The notes beneath the pieces are model-generated. The model was not told the origin of the DNA, ran no database searches, and saw only the letters and a list, made by a program, of their open reading frames with translations. Below are positions 48,043 through 59,943 of a stretch of DNA of 64,000 nt, in pieces; positions within the stretch are counted from its first letter, which is position 1, and each line of letters starts with the position of its first letter. A program made the position numbers and the translations under genes. The DNA is from Anaeramoeba ignava (Eukaryota; Metamonada; Anaeramoebidae), in assembly GCA_028826165.1 (NCBI GenBank), contig JAPDFW010000087.1:62001-126000 (forward strand), written 5' to 3'.

Positions 48043-49527
48043 ATGGCTGATGTAAGTTTAAAAAACCACATTAAAAAGAAAGACGAAAATTTTTAAAAAA
48101 AAAAAATCAAAAACAAAAAAATTTAATCAAAAAAAAATTTAATAGCAAAATGGAGATGAAGAAATTGAAGAATATGAAAATTGGGAGCAATTTTATGAAG
48201 AATCTGAAAAGAAAAAAATTCAAGAAGATAAACAAATTATGGATGATTTAAAACAAAAAGCAGATCAAATGAATGAATTTATTAAACTTTTAAAAACTAT
48301 GAAAAAACAATCAATTTCTGTTAAAACTTCTTCACAAAGTTTTTATTATTCTTCTTTATTAAACCAAAAAAAAAAAGAATTATTTTTTATTGAATTTTGA
48401 AAACTTTTTTGTTTTTAGATCACCAACAAACAGAACAAAATCTTTCAACTACTCTTCAGAAATTTATTGAAATAGAAAAGACTGAAAATGCATTAAGTAT
48501 TAATATTAATTTTAATTTTGATTATAATTTTAATTTTAATTTTAAATTTAAATTTAATTTTAATTTTAAATTTAATTTTAATTTTAATATTAATTTTAAT
48601 TTTAATTTTAATTTTAATTTTAATATTAATTTTAATTTTAATTTTAATTTTTAATATTAAATTTAATTTTAATTTTAATATTAAATTTAATTTTAATATT
48701 AATTTTAATTATAATTTTAATTTTAATATTAATTTTAATTTTAAAAAGAACCTGCAGTTGAGAAATTGAAAAATTTACTTGATTCATTTACTGAATTTTG
48801 GAAACAAAATATTGATGAACAAGTTATAGTTAATTTAAAAGATTTTGCAGATGAATCCCTTAAAAAAAATATAAAAGCAGCACTTGTAAAAATTTATTAA
48901 AATTTAAAAATTAAATTTATTAAAAATTAAAAATTAAAAATTAAAAATAATAAAGGAAGCAAAAAAGAAAGCAGAATCTGCACGTAAAATTTATATTTCT
49001 GCAGTTAATCGATTTAATTCACTTGCCAAAAAAGAAAAATTAGAACCAAATAAATTTATTGCTGTAAGAAAAAATTTTTTAATAAATAAAAAAATTTCGA
49101 AATCGGAAAAAAAAATTTTTAATAAAAAAAATTTAATAGAGTTTAAAAAATGTTCGTGAAACAAGAAATTCATTTGAACATCTTAGAAATGCAGCACAAT
49201 TTGCTTTTAGAAGTATTGATATGTTAAGAGAAGCTCAAACTCTTTTACAATTTTGCAATTATATGGAAAATTTTTCAGAACTTTATCAAAAAGGATATGA
49301 ACAAATGTATTCAGTTGAACAATATATTGCTCAATTACAAGATTATGCAAATCAAGTAAATTAATTTAAATTGAAAAAAATTTGAAAAAAATTTAAATTG
49401 AAAAAAATTTCCGTTTTTTTTTTTAATTAAAAAAATAATTTAGCAAAATCAAAATTTACAACAAACTGTTGATCGAAGAAAGGAACAATGGGCAAATGCT
49501 GCTATTGAAGATTTGGAACTTAATTAA
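48043..49527 (+). CDS. Stand-alone BAR-domain protein (274 aa, 7 exons)
   Basis: Exons: 48043-48051 (only 9 nt, Met-Ala-Asp), 48146-48338, 48419-48496, 48749-48885, 48956-49063, 49140-49355, 49444-49527; phases fit to 275 codons. The whole protein is helical. It resembles the BAR domain of ACAP/ASAP/APPL proteins: an early helix with SSQN and LSTTLQKFIEIE, then FTEFWKQNIDEQVIVNLKDF, then AKKKAESARKIYISAVNRF, and a final helix with LLQFCNYMENFSELYQKGYE. BAR dimers bind and bend membranes. There is no ArfGAP, PH or SH3 domain, so it acts as a bare curvature module or through partners. Family call from pattern, not from a search. The donor at 48339 (GTTTTT) is the weakest splice site. Diverges from DOCK. 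Confidence 0.75.
48497..48748. repeat. BAR gene intron 3: (TTTTAA)n hexamer array
   Basis: A 252-bp intron of TTTTAA with TTTAAA and TTATTA variants. The other introns of the gene are short (80-95 bp) and not repetitive. Confidence 0.88.
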
Positions 49528-49739
49528 TCCAAAAAAAAACTTTTTTGCTTTTTTGCTTTTTTTAAAAAAAAAAATGTCAAATTTTTGGAAAAATTTTTTT
49601 AAAAAAATAATTCTTTTTTTTTTCTTGTTAAATTCAACTAAATTTTTTAAAAAATTTGACAAATTAATTTCAATCAAAAAAAAATTAAAATCAATCAAAA
49701 TTCAAAACAAATTTTTTTTTCCATTTTTTTTTGATCAAA

Positions 49740-50260
49740 ATGGAAAATAAATTGGAAAACAAATTAGAAAATAAATTAGAAAATAAATTAGAAAATAAAT
49801 TAGAAAATAAATTAGAAAATAAATTAGAAAATAAATTAGAAAATAAATTAGAAAACAAATTAGAAAATAAAATGGAAAACAATTTAGAAAATAATTTAGA
49901 AAATAAATTAGAAAACAAATTAGAAAATAAATTGGAAAATATTTATCAAATTCAACTAAAATTAAATCAAAAATTGTTTAATAATTTTAAAGAACAAAAA
50001 ATGAAAGGTTTGTTTATTTATTAATTTTTGATTAAAAAATTTTCTCAATTTCAAAAAAAAAAAAATTTTTTTCTTTTTTAGTTTTTGAAAGATTTCTCAA
50101 AAAAAAAGAAGAAATTTCATTAAGAAAAAAAAATAATAAAACTCAAAATCAAATTATGATTCATTTAGAAAAATCAGATTATAAGACATCTCATTTATTA
50201 AATTCAATAGAAGGATTAGATTATATTGAAAAAAAACTTGAAAAGAAGAAGATGATTTGA
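49740..50260 (+). CDS. Small coiled-coil protein with ENKL repeats (148 aa, 2 exons)
   Basis: Exons 49740-50007 and 50082-50260, phase 1 junction, ending in TGA. Residues 1-67 are nearly pure tetrapeptides ENKL (ENNL and ENKM variants) from a 12-bp repeat. The remainder is a charged helix (FKEQKMKVFERFLKKKEEIS) followed by a more complex C-terminus (IHLEKSDYKTSHLLNSIEG). I do not recognise a family. The non-repetitive C-terminal half and the clean intron argue for a real gene, possibly a small helical subunit of a complex. It lies 212 bp after the BAR gene on the same strand. Confidence 0.65.
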
Positions 50261-50369
50261 AAAAAAAAAATTAAAAAAATTTAAAAAAATTAAAAAATCA
50301 TTTTTTTCTTTTCTTTTCTTTTAAAATTTCTTTATTTTTTATTGTTAATTTTAATTTTTTTATTTTGAA

Positions 50370-53300
50370 ATGACTTCTCCTGAACAAAAAGAAAAAATTT
50401 ATGAATGGCTTGAAGAAATTATTGGTGAAGAAGTTAATAAAACAACAAACGAAAAAGATTTTGCAATTATTTTAGCAAGTTTAGCAAATCAATTAATTAC
50501 AAAACAAATTCCTGATAACAAAATCGAAAAGTAAAAATTAAAATTAAAATCAAAATTAAAATTAAAATTAAAATTATAATTAAAATTAATATTGAAATTA
50601 AAATTAAAAATTAAAAATTAAAAATTAAAATTTGTTCTTTTTCTTTTCTTTTAAAATTAAAATTAAAATTAAAATTAAAAATTAAAATTAAAATTAAAAT
50701 TAAAATTAAAATTAAAATTAAAATTAAAATTAAAATTAAAATTAAAATTAAAATTAAAATTAAAATTAAAATTAAAATTAAAATTAAAATAAAAACAACA
50801 AATTAAAATTAAATTTTATAATTAAAATTAAAATTAAAATTAAAATTAAAATTAAAATTAAAATTAAAATTAAAATTAAAATTAAAATTAAAATTAAAAT
50901 TAAAATTAAAATTAAAATTAAAATTAAAATTAAAATTAAAATTAAAATTAAAATTAAAATCAAAAATTCATTTTATAATTAAAATTAAAAATAAAATTAA
51001 AATTAAAATTCATTTATATAATTAAAATTAAAATTAAAATTAATATTAATATTAAAAAGAAACTCGCCAACAAAAAATATCCAATTCTTTTTTACAACAT
51101 GCAAAAAATTTGGAGTTCAACCTAAATACTTAAAAGACAAAAAAAGAGGAGGATTATTAAACGCAGTATTTCAACTATCACTAATAATCAAAAAATGGGA
51201 AAAAACATCAATGAAAAAAAGTCGAAAACTTCCTGTTTCAATTTTAGATGGACATTTAAAATTGCTTTCATCATCAGAATTATTCATTGAATCAGAGGAA
51301 ATTTTCTTACTTACACCCTCAGAATTAATGCAATTTTCCTGCTCAGATATTGCGAAAATTGCGAGACATCCAAAACACAAAACAACTGTTCGTCTCACTT
51401 TTACTGATAAAAGAGCTATTGTGATTAAATTTGTCACTCAATTACATACAAACTCTTTTATTAAAAGAATAAATGCTTATCGTCATAAAGATAAAGAATC
51501 AGGCAATGAAAGTGAAAACTCGGAAAAAACTTCCAAAAATAACCAAAAATCTCAAGAAAAAGATCCAAATTCTGAAAAATCTGATTTTGTAACTGACACT
51601 GAAAATGAAACTCAAAGTGAAAATGAAAATGAAAATCAAAATCAAAATCAAAATCAAAATGAAAAAGAGAAAGAAAAAGAAACTGAAAATGATAAAGTTG
51701 AAAAATCATCCAAAAAGAAAAATTCACAACAAGCAAAAAAACCAACTAAAAAAAATCCAAAAGCCAAAACAAATCCAAAAACAACAAACAAGAAAAAAAA
51801 GAAAGAAAGTTCAGAAGATGAAGATGAAAACAATATCACTGAATGCTCATTATTTTCTCCACAAAAAAAGAGCAAAAAACCAACTAAAAGATTATTCAAT
51901 GTGACGGTTACAAATCGATCACGGAAGAATTTATATCCAGCAATTCTCCATTTTCAGAAGGAAAAATTCCGAATCAAAACCCCGACAAAACGATTCTTTG
52001 TGAAATATAATACTGATTTCCGAATTGCATTTGAAAAAACAACTCAAAGATATGCCAAAATTTCTACTCCTCAAATCAAAGAATTAATTGTTCGTTTTGT
52101 TTCTAAAAAAGAATTCCGTTTATTCTCGGAAATGTATTTATATTTAAAAAAAAACTTTGAAAATCCATCAGATGATGAAGAAAAAGAAAAAGAAGAAGAA
52201 AAAGAAAAAGAGAATGAAAATGAAAAAGAGAATGAAACTGAAACTGAAACTGAAACTGAAAATGAAAATCAAAATCAAAGCGAAACTGAAAACAGTCAAA
52301 ATGAAGAAAATAAAAATTCGGAACAAAATCAAGATCAAGAAGTAATGAAACAATCAAATGTACAGAATATACAGCAAACACCTGAACCTAATCAAGAAAC
52401 ACCTAAACCCAATGGAGAAACAAATCCCAATTCCGAATTGGATGAAGAAAATATTTCAAGAGAATTTGAAAGTGAAGCTCCAAGTGATCTGGAATCTCTT
52501 CAAGAATCCGAGCTTAGCAGTGATGCTCAAGATTCTGATGAGAAAAATGTTTTTGATAGCGAAGCAGAGAGTCAAGATGAAATTGAAGAACCTTTAAGAA
52601 ACAGTTATTCCCAAAATCAAATTCAAGTTCAAAAGCCTCGATTTACTTCACAAAAATCCAATGATTTTAGTCAACTTTTGCGCAAAAATTCAAATACAAA
52701 TGATATTTTTATTGATCCAAAGGAACTTGACCAATTTTATCAAGTAATCAACACATATAACGGGAAAATTGTGAATAAAAATCTTGAAGTATTAAGTCCA
52801 GTTACTCTTATTGTAACACAATATCATGTTATACTTCGGACACATGAATTTCATCAACAGCAACTTTTGTCATTAGATATAAGTTCAGGAACTCATTCAA
52901 ATCATCGAAATATCGTGAAAATTAAAACACCTGATTTTTCAAGTTCTTTTATTGCATTTTCTTCTGTTGATGATGCTTTATCTTTTAAGAATAGTTTTAA
53001 ACAATCAAAAACCAATTGTCAAAATCTTCAAATTAATGAACCAATTCAAGAAGATCAAGAATATTATCCGAAAAAAGAAGGATATGAAATGGATGAAAGA
53101 AATACAAATAAATTAACACAAAAATCAAGATCAATGCAAGCTATTCCAACAAGAACGAATGATGATAAAGAAGAAAAAGAGAATCAAATGATGAAAAAAA
53201 ATCAAAATACATTAACAAGAAGTCAAACATTGATAGTAAATCCACAAGTGAATAATATGCTCAATGAAGATCAACAAAATCAAAATACATTAACAAGAAG

Positions 53301-54306
53301 TCAAACATTGATAGTAAATCCACAAGTGAATAATATGTTCAATAAAGATCAACAAAATCCAAATCCAAATATTCAAAATCCCAATCAAAATCCAAATCCA
53401 AATATTCAAAATCCCAATCAAAATCCAAATCCAAATATTCAAAATCCCAATCAAAATCCAAATCCAAATATTCAAAATCCAAATCAAAATATTCAAAATC
53501 AAAATCAAAATCCAAATCAAAATCAAAATCAAATTATTCAAAATCAAAATCAAAATCAAAATCAAAATCAAAATCAAAATATCAAAAATATTGAAAGAGA
53601 TAATCAAATCAATAACCAAGAAACACCAAAACCTCCAATTTCAGAAAACCCAGGTGAAAGAATACCTTGTGAAATTGTAATTCGAAAACCTGTTAAACGT
53701 AGAGAAAGTGGAGAAGTTTTCATTGATGATTATACAATATCACTCAAATCAGTCAGCACAAGTATTACTGCAAATTTTGAAAACAGAATCAAAATGGCAA
53801 GTCATCCAAAAGATAAAACACTTCTTCGTGTTAATTTTCCAAATCACGATGCAATTATTCTTGCTTTCCAATCGGATCAAGTTCGAAGAAAAGTTTTATC
53901 ACTTGTTTCTCATGGTCGGAAATTGTTCAAAAAAACTGGAGTCAAAAACCCAATATCAACAAATAATTCTCAGCAATCAAATCCAAAAACTGAGAATCAA
54001 AATTCGCAAGTTTCGAAAGTGGATCATTTTTATGTTGATATTGTTTCAAAACAATTTGTTAAACAAAATGCTGCAGAATTAATTTTTTATAAGGATTTTT
54101 TCAATCTTGTTATTTCTTCTCAAGCTCCAATTACTGCTGATTATTCTAGAAAGCAATTAAGTGTTTTTGTACATCCTAAATTTAAGAAAATTGCTAGGCT
54201 TCAATGTCTTGGAACAAGTTATTTAATGGAATTTACTACAGAAGAAAGAAAGATTCAATTTTTGGAAAAATTGAAAGATAAAAAGAAAGAAAAAGGATTT
54301 CAATGA
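50370..54306 (+). CDS. CH-domain protein with five PH-like repeats (1135 aa, 2 exons)
   Basis: Exons 50370-50530 and 51060-54306, phase 2 junction. Residues about 5-105 form a calponin-homology-like fold (IYEWLEEIIGEE, LANQLITKQIPDNKI, NIQFFFTTCKKFGV, NAVFQLSLIIKKW), probably binding actin or a small-GTPase pathway partner. Five degenerate modules of 85-95 residues follow at about 108-190, 331-420, 610-705, 923-1010 and 1042-1130. The best pair is modules 1 and 4, sharing HPK-x-KT-x2-R-x2-F-x4-AI-x3-F, and module 5 has VHPKFKKIARL. The pattern of strands and a last helix suggests a PH-like fold. Linkers are low complexity: NENQ, KKK, ESESE-type and NPNIQNPNQ repeats (53360-53590). Stop is TGA. 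The order CH plus five such modules matches no family I know. Confidence 0.82.
50531..51059. repeat. CH gene intron: (AATTAA-type) hexamer array
   Basis: A 529-bp intron, chiefly AAATTA hexamers with a few TTTATAATTAAA interruptions. It lies inside the CH domain and joins NKIEK to NSPTK. Confidence 0.9.
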
Positions 54307-54845
54307 AAGCCAAACATTTAATTCAAAATTCAATTCAATTTAATTCAATTCAAAATTAAATTTTATTTCAATTAAAAATTCAATTTAATTCAATTCAAAA
54401 TTCAATTCAAAATTCAATTCAAAATTCAATTCAATTCAATTCAAAATTCAATTCAATTTAAAATTCAATTCAAAATTCAATTTAAAATTAAATTTTATTT
54501 CAATTAAAAATTCAATTCAAAATTAAATTTTATTTCAATTAAATTTAATTCAATTCAATTTAAAATTCAATTCAATTCAAAATTCAATTCAATTCAATTC
54601 AATTTAAAATTTAATTCAAAATTAAATTTTATTTCAATTCAAAATTCAATTCAAAATTTAATTTAATTTAATTCAAAATTTAATTCAATTCAATTTAAAA
54701 TTAAATTCAATTCAAAATTCAATTTAATTCAATTCAAAATTCAATTCAATTCAATTCAATTCAAAATTAAATTTTATTTCAATTTAAAATTCAATTCAAA
54801 ACAAAATTTCAAACAAAATTCAATTAGAAAATTCAAACAAACAAA
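54307..54845. repeat. CAATT pentamer satellite
   Basis: About 530 bp of CAATT/AAATT pentamers (AATTCAATTCAAAATTC and similar) in the convergent space between the CH gene and the THH1-like gene. I see no gene in it. Confidence 0.88.
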
Positions 54846-54966
54846 AATTATTTTTCCGAATTGTTAATAAAAATATTTGAATCTTCTTGACTACTAATTT
54901 CAGATTCAGATTCAGATTCAGATTCAGATTTTGATTTTGATTTTGATTTTGATTTTGATTTTGAAT

Positions 54967-57126
54967 TTAATTTGAATTTGATTTTGATTTTGAATCTGAT
55001 GTATCTTGAAAAAGATCTGATTGTTTGTTTTGAGATTTAAATTGTGTAAAAATTATATATTGTTGAGGAGCAATTGGAAACATTAAACATAATTGAGTTA
55101 TTGAAGGAATTATTTCAGGAATATAATAAGCAAAAGTTTCAAAAACCTTTTTTTTTAAATTAAAATTGAATTAAAATTGAATTAAAATTGATTTGAATAA
55201 AAATTAAAATTGATTTGAATAAAATTGATTTGAATTAAAATTAAATTGAATTAAAATTGATTTAAAATTAAAATTGGATTGAATTGAATTAAAATTGATT
55301 TAAAATTGAATTAAAATTGAATTGATTTGATTTGATTTGAATAAAGTTGATTTAAAATTGAATTAAAATTGAATTAAAATTGGATTGAATTGAATTAAAA
55401 TTGAATTGAATTAAAATTGATTTGAATTAAAATTGATTTGAATTAAAATTGATTTGATTTGATTTTTTTTACTCCAATCGGTAGATCTTTTTTTGTTATT
55501 GGATTATAAAGAAAAAAAATAAATCTTGAAAGAAAACATAAACTAAATATTGTTGTAAGAAAAGCAATTCTCATTAAAGCTATTGAATTTTTTGGAACAA
55601 AAGGAACAATTTTCTTTTTCATTTTTTTCACAAAATTGGAATTTAATTTTAATTTGGATTTTAATTTTGATTTTAATTTTGATTTTGATTTTAATTTTGA
55701 TTTTGAATTTGAATTTTGATTTTGATTTTGAATTTGATTTTTGATTTTTTAATTTTGATTTTTAATTTTAATTTTGATTTTAAGTTTAAATTTTGAATTT
55801 GATTTTTAATTTTTAATTTTTAATTTTGATTTTGATTTTGATTTTGATTTTGATTTTGATTTTGATTTTGATTTTGATTTTGATTTTGATTTTGATTTTG
55901 ATTTTGATTTTGATTTTGATTTTGATTTTGAATTTGATTTTTGATTTTGATTTTGAATTTTGAATTTTTGATTTTGATTTTGATTTTGATTTTGAATTTG
56001 ATTTTGATTTTGAATTTAAATTTTGAATTTGATTTTGAATTTTGATTTACTTTTAATTTTTTTAATAAAAGAAATCCATAAATCAAAAATCCAAGTGAAG
56101 CAATAAGAGAAACACCAGCAATCAATAATACATTTGAAAGATAAATTTTATAATGATTTCCTCTTGTAAAATTTCGATAATAATCAACTAAAAAAACAAT
56201 ACAATCTGCAAATGTTATAATATATAATATAGCATTTGAAATTATAAAAGGTATTCTTAATTTATTTAATCCAATTCTTTCAACATTTCCATGTGAAATA
56301 TTATGATACATTTCCGCCCTATTTAAACAAAAATATTAATTTTAATTTTAATATTAATTTTTGATTTTAATTTTAATTTTTTTAATTTTAATTTTAATTA
56401 TTTTTAATTTTAATTTTAAATTTTGATTTTAATTTTAATTCTAATTTTAATTTTAATTTTAATTTTAATTTTAATTCTAATTCTAATTCTAATTCTAATT
56501 CTAATTCTAATTCTAATTCTAATTCTAATTCTAATTCTAATTCTAATTCTAATTCTAATTCTAATTCTAATTCTAATTCTAATTCTAATTCTAATTCTAA
56601 TTCTAATTTTGATTTTAATTTTAATTCTAATTCTAATTCTAATAAAATGTACCAATAAAAAATTAAATAAGTAAAGCAAGTATAAAAACCTAAAATAGCA
56701 AATCGATTCAATAAAAGAACAGGCGTTAATTGTTTTTGATCAATAAATATTAACCAAATTATTCTAACTAATTATTATTGTTTTTGTTTTTGTTTTTGTT
56801 TTTGTTTTTGTTTTTGTTTTTGTTTTTAAAAAGAAAAAGAAAAAATTAACTGAAAAATTTTTCCAAAAATAAATAAATAAACAAACAGATAAGAAAAATT
56901 AAAGATAAAACATAGAAATGAACTTGAAGTTTTGATAGAGGATATTTCTTTTTATAAAAAGAAATAATTCTAATAATTCCAACCTAAAAAAAATTAAAGA
57001 AAAAATTAAAGAAAAAATTAAAGAAAAAATTTCCAAAAAATTTTCAATTTAAATTTAAAAGCAAACAATATTAATAATAAGTAAAATAGAATATAAAAGT
57101 AAACCAATCACAAAAACAGTTTGCAT
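54967..57126 (-). CDS. THH1/TOM1/TOM3-like seven-helix membrane protein (286 aa, 6 exons)
   Basis: Exons: 57067-57126, 56887-56983, 56653-56767, 56051-56318, 55473-55613, 54967-55146; phases fit to 287 codons, the normal length for this family of plant and protist seven-helix proteins distantly related to GPCRs. Recognisable parts: LSLIFLIFRIIWLIF, FTYLIFYWAEMYH (the family's W-A-E-x-Y-H block), IPFIISNAILYII, LIASLGFLIYGFLLLKKLK, SIALMRIAFLTTIFSLCFLS and YYIPEIIPSITQLCLMFP. It probably resides in vacuolar or plasma membrane. The exon 2 donor (GTTTGT at 56886) was chosen because it alone gives matching phase. The stop at 54967 may be premature: after a one-base deletion in the TCAAAT repeat an acidic SESESE tail continues to about 54845. 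Confidence 0.8.
55614..56050. repeat. THH1-like gene intron 4: (TTTTGA)n hexamer array
   Basis: A 437-bp intron with a pure TTTTGA block at about 55823-55930 and mixed TTTTAA/TTTGAA flanks. Confidence 0.88.
56319..56652. repeat. THH1-like gene intron 3: (TTCTAA)n and TTTTAA arrays
   Basis: A 334-bp intron. The 56473-56605 part is a pure TTCTAA hexamer and the rest is TTTTAA. Intron 2 of the same gene (56768-56886) instead carries a TTTTTG hexamer block, so neighbouring introns have different motifs. Confidence 0.9.
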
Positions 57127-57228
57127 TTTATTATTTTGAAAAAGAAAAAAAAAGCAATTAAAAAAATAAATTTTTTTTTCAATTTTTTTTTCATTTTTTT
57201 ATTTTTTTGGTTTTTTTTCAAATAAAAA

Positions 57229-57408
57229 ATGGAAAAAAAAAATAATGAATTTACAAGTAAAGTTCCTGGTTTATTTCGATTTGGTATTTGTTTATTATTT
57301 ACATGGAGAGAAGAGTATTTTTTTCAAGCTGCATCTTTACTTGTTTCTCCTAAAATATTCCGACTTTTTGAATATATTTGGATTCGATTTAATCAAGTTC
57401 ATAATTAA
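57229..57408 (+). CDS. Small hydrophobic protein, 59 aa
   Basis: A single open frame from ATG 57229 to TAA 57408, with a mixed non-repetitive composition (KVPGLFRFGICLLFTWREE, then FFQAASLLVSPKIFRLFEYI). It may be a short membrane or amphipathic peptide. The TTTTTCATTTTTTTATTT leader motif is upstream, and it starts 102 bp from the divergent THH1-like gene. I do not recognise it. It could be the first exon of a longer gene, but no convincing downstream exon is seen before 57676. Confidence 0.5.
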   Translation: MEKKNNEFTSKVPGLFRFGICLLFTWREEYFFQAASLLVSPKIFRLFEYIWIRFNQVHN

Positions 57409-57675
57409 GAATTTATTCAATTTAAAATCATTTCAAAAAACAACAACAAAATTAAATGAAAGAATTAATTTATTATTTTCCTTTTTTTCTTTCTTTGTTT
57501 TTTAAATAAAATAAACAATAAAAAAAAATTTAATTTGTTCTTCTTTTATTTTTTTTTTGTTAAAGGAAAAATTAAGGAAAAAAAAAATTTTAATTTTGGA
57601 ATTAATTTGTGAAATGAAATTACTGAATGATTTTAATTTAATCTAATTTAATTTTAGTTAAATATCTTTCTTAAT

Positions 57676-59943
57676 CTACTTTTTTTCTTCAACTTTCATA
57701 TCTTGTTTGTCAACTTTTTCTTCAACTTTCATATCTTTCTTTTCTTCAACTTTCATATCTTGTTTGTCAACTTTTTCTTCAACTTTTATATCTTTCTTTT
57801 CTTCAACTTTTATATCTTGTTTGTCAACTTTTTCTTCAACTTTCTTTTCTTCAACTTTTATATCTTTCTTTTCTTCAACTTTTATATCTTGTTTGTCAAC
57901 TTTTTCTTCAACTTTTTTTTCTTCAACTTTTATATCTTTCTTTTCTTCAACTTTCATATCTTTCTTTTCTTCAACTTTTATATCTTGTTTGTCAACTTTT
58001 TCTTCAACTTTTTTTTCTTCAACTTTTATATCTTTCTTTTCTTCAACTTTTATATCTTTCTTTTCTTCAACTTTCATATCTTTCTTTTCTTCAACTTTTA
58101 TATCTTTCTTTTCTTCAACTTGGTTTATTTTTGGTAATTTATCAGGTTGAAGATGTGGAATTGCCTTTTTAGTTTCAAATTTATCCTGGTTTTGAGATTG
58201 TTGTTTCAACATTTTAGCTTTTTGTTTCTTTTCTATTTCTATTTCTTTTTTCATTCTTTTTTCCCATTCTTTTCTTTCCTTTAATTTTTGTTTTTCTAAT
58301 TTTTCTTTTTCTTTTTGTTTTTTTTTCTCTTGATTTTTTTGAATTTTTTCAATTTTTTGAGCAGAAAATTTTTTTTGCAAATGATCCAAATCTTCAACAG
58401 GAAAATATTGAGGCATTAAATGAGTATAAATAGTCCAATCAACAGGCAAAAAAATGACAAAAATAATGAGATCGATTTTTTCATGATTTTTTTCCATCCA
58501 TTCACGAGTTGTTTGAAGAGCGACTTCAGCAGCGTTTCTGTTAGGATATCCAAATATTCCTGTTGAAATGCAACAAAAACCTATTGATTTCAATTCAACT
58601 TCTTTAAGCAAATCTAAACTTTCCTTGTAACATGATTCTAATGCATCTGGATCTTCCCCAATTGGTCCTACTGTTGATAATACAAATCCACATGGCATTT
58701 TATGTCCTGTTGATAACTTAGCTTCTCCTGTTCGACAGCCTCCTAATGTTGCATTTTCTTTTCGTAATCCACTTCCTGCTGCACTATGAATAGCTCCATC
58801 GACTTAATTTTAATTTTAATTTTGATTTTAATTTTGATTTAATTTTAATTTTAATATTAATTTTAATTTTAATTTTAATTTTTATTTTAATTTTAATTTT
58901 TATTTTAATTTTAATTTTAATTTTAATTTTAATTTTAATTTTAATTTTAATTTTAATTTTAATTTTAATTTTAATTTTAATTTTGATTTAATTTTAATTT
59001 TTAATTTTAATTTTTGTATTAATTTTGATTTTTTTGATTTTAATTTTTATTTTAATTTTTAATTTTAGTTTAATTTTAAATAATTTTGAATTTTTAATTT
59101 TAATTTTAATTTTAATTTTAATTTTAATTTTAATTTTGATTTTTATAAATGAATTTTAATATTAATTTTGATTTTAATTTTAAATTTTTAATTTTAATTT
59201 TAATTTTAATTTTAATTTTATAAATGAATTTTAATTTTATAAATGAATTTTAATATTAATTTTGATTTTAATTTTAATTTTAATTTTAATTTTAATTTTA
59301 ATTTTAATTTTAATTTTAATTTTAATTATAATTTTAATTTTAATTTTAATTTTAATTTTAATTTTAATTTTAATTTTAATTTTAATTTTAATTTTGAATT
59401 TTAATTTTAATTTTAATTTTAATTTTAATTACCACCACCACCACCTAATAAAGAAGAATTAGCAGCATTTACAATAGCATCAATTTCCAAAGTAGTAATA
59501 TCACCTCTCCAAATAGCAACTTTATTATTAAGAGTTTGATTTACAGGGAATTTTTGTTGAAGAAGAAATCGAGGATCAACTGTATCTTTAATTTCAGGAT
59601 AAAATTTTTCCCATTTTTTAACTTTTTCAATTGGAACATATCTTGAATATCGAGGATATTTTTCTCTTCTGTCTTTTAAAGGTTGTTGGAAATATGTTTT
59701 TAACTTTTCTTGAGCTAAATCAGAAACTTTTTTTGGTTCTTCAATTTCTCGTGTTTTTTTCATCATTTCATTATAAATTATTCTTTTTGCTTTTTTTTCA
59801 TCCATTTCAACTTCTTCTTGTTTTTTCTGTTTTTTTTCCTTTTTAGTTTCTTCTTTTTTAACTTCTTCTTTCATTTCTTTTTTAATTTCTTCTTTTTTTT
59901 CCTTTTTAATTTCTTCTTTCATTTCTTTAATTTCTTCTTTCAT
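57676..59943 (-). CDS. MACROD-type macrodomain protein with charged arms (545 aa, 2 exons)
   Basis: Exons 59433-59943 and 57676-58802, phase 1. The junction rebuilds the signature [18 protein letters not shown], which is the ADP-ribose binding loop of MACROD/YmdB-type macrodomains; these hydrolyse mono-ADP-ribose esters and O-acetyl-ADP-ribose. A further conserved segment is [13 protein letters not shown], and the second loop is [11 protein letters not shown]. Just before the domain, the arrangement [13 protein letters not shown] and [19 protein letters not shown] resembles MACROD1/2. The N-terminus is Lys/Glu-rich, and after residue about 300 comes a Lys/Glu helix and then tandem [18 protein letters not shown] units (57679-58125). 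The intron is a hexamer array. The true start may lie further upstream (to about 60646) if two or more frame breaks are errors. Confidence 0.9.
57679..58125 (-). repeat. Coding repeat of KVEEKKDI / [10 protein letters not shown] units
   Basis: Units of 24 bp (8 residues) and 30-33 bp (10-11 residues) are arranged in a higher-order pattern that itself repeats. Unit variants differ by Ile/Met in the last position. The tract ends at a TAG stop. It is expected to be highly charged and extended or helical. Confidence 0.9.
58803..59432. repeat. Macrodomain gene intron: (TTTTAA)n hexamer array
   Basis: A 630-bp intron of TTTTAA with TTTTGA and TATAAATGAATT variants, inserted exactly inside the ADP-ribose binding loop. 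Confidence 0.92.

Noticed and set aside
51461-51899. Minus-strand open frames rich in Phe/His/Asp opposite the CH gene
   Set aside because: They mirror the Asn/Glu/Lys-rich linkers of the CH-domain protein; no splice or motif support.
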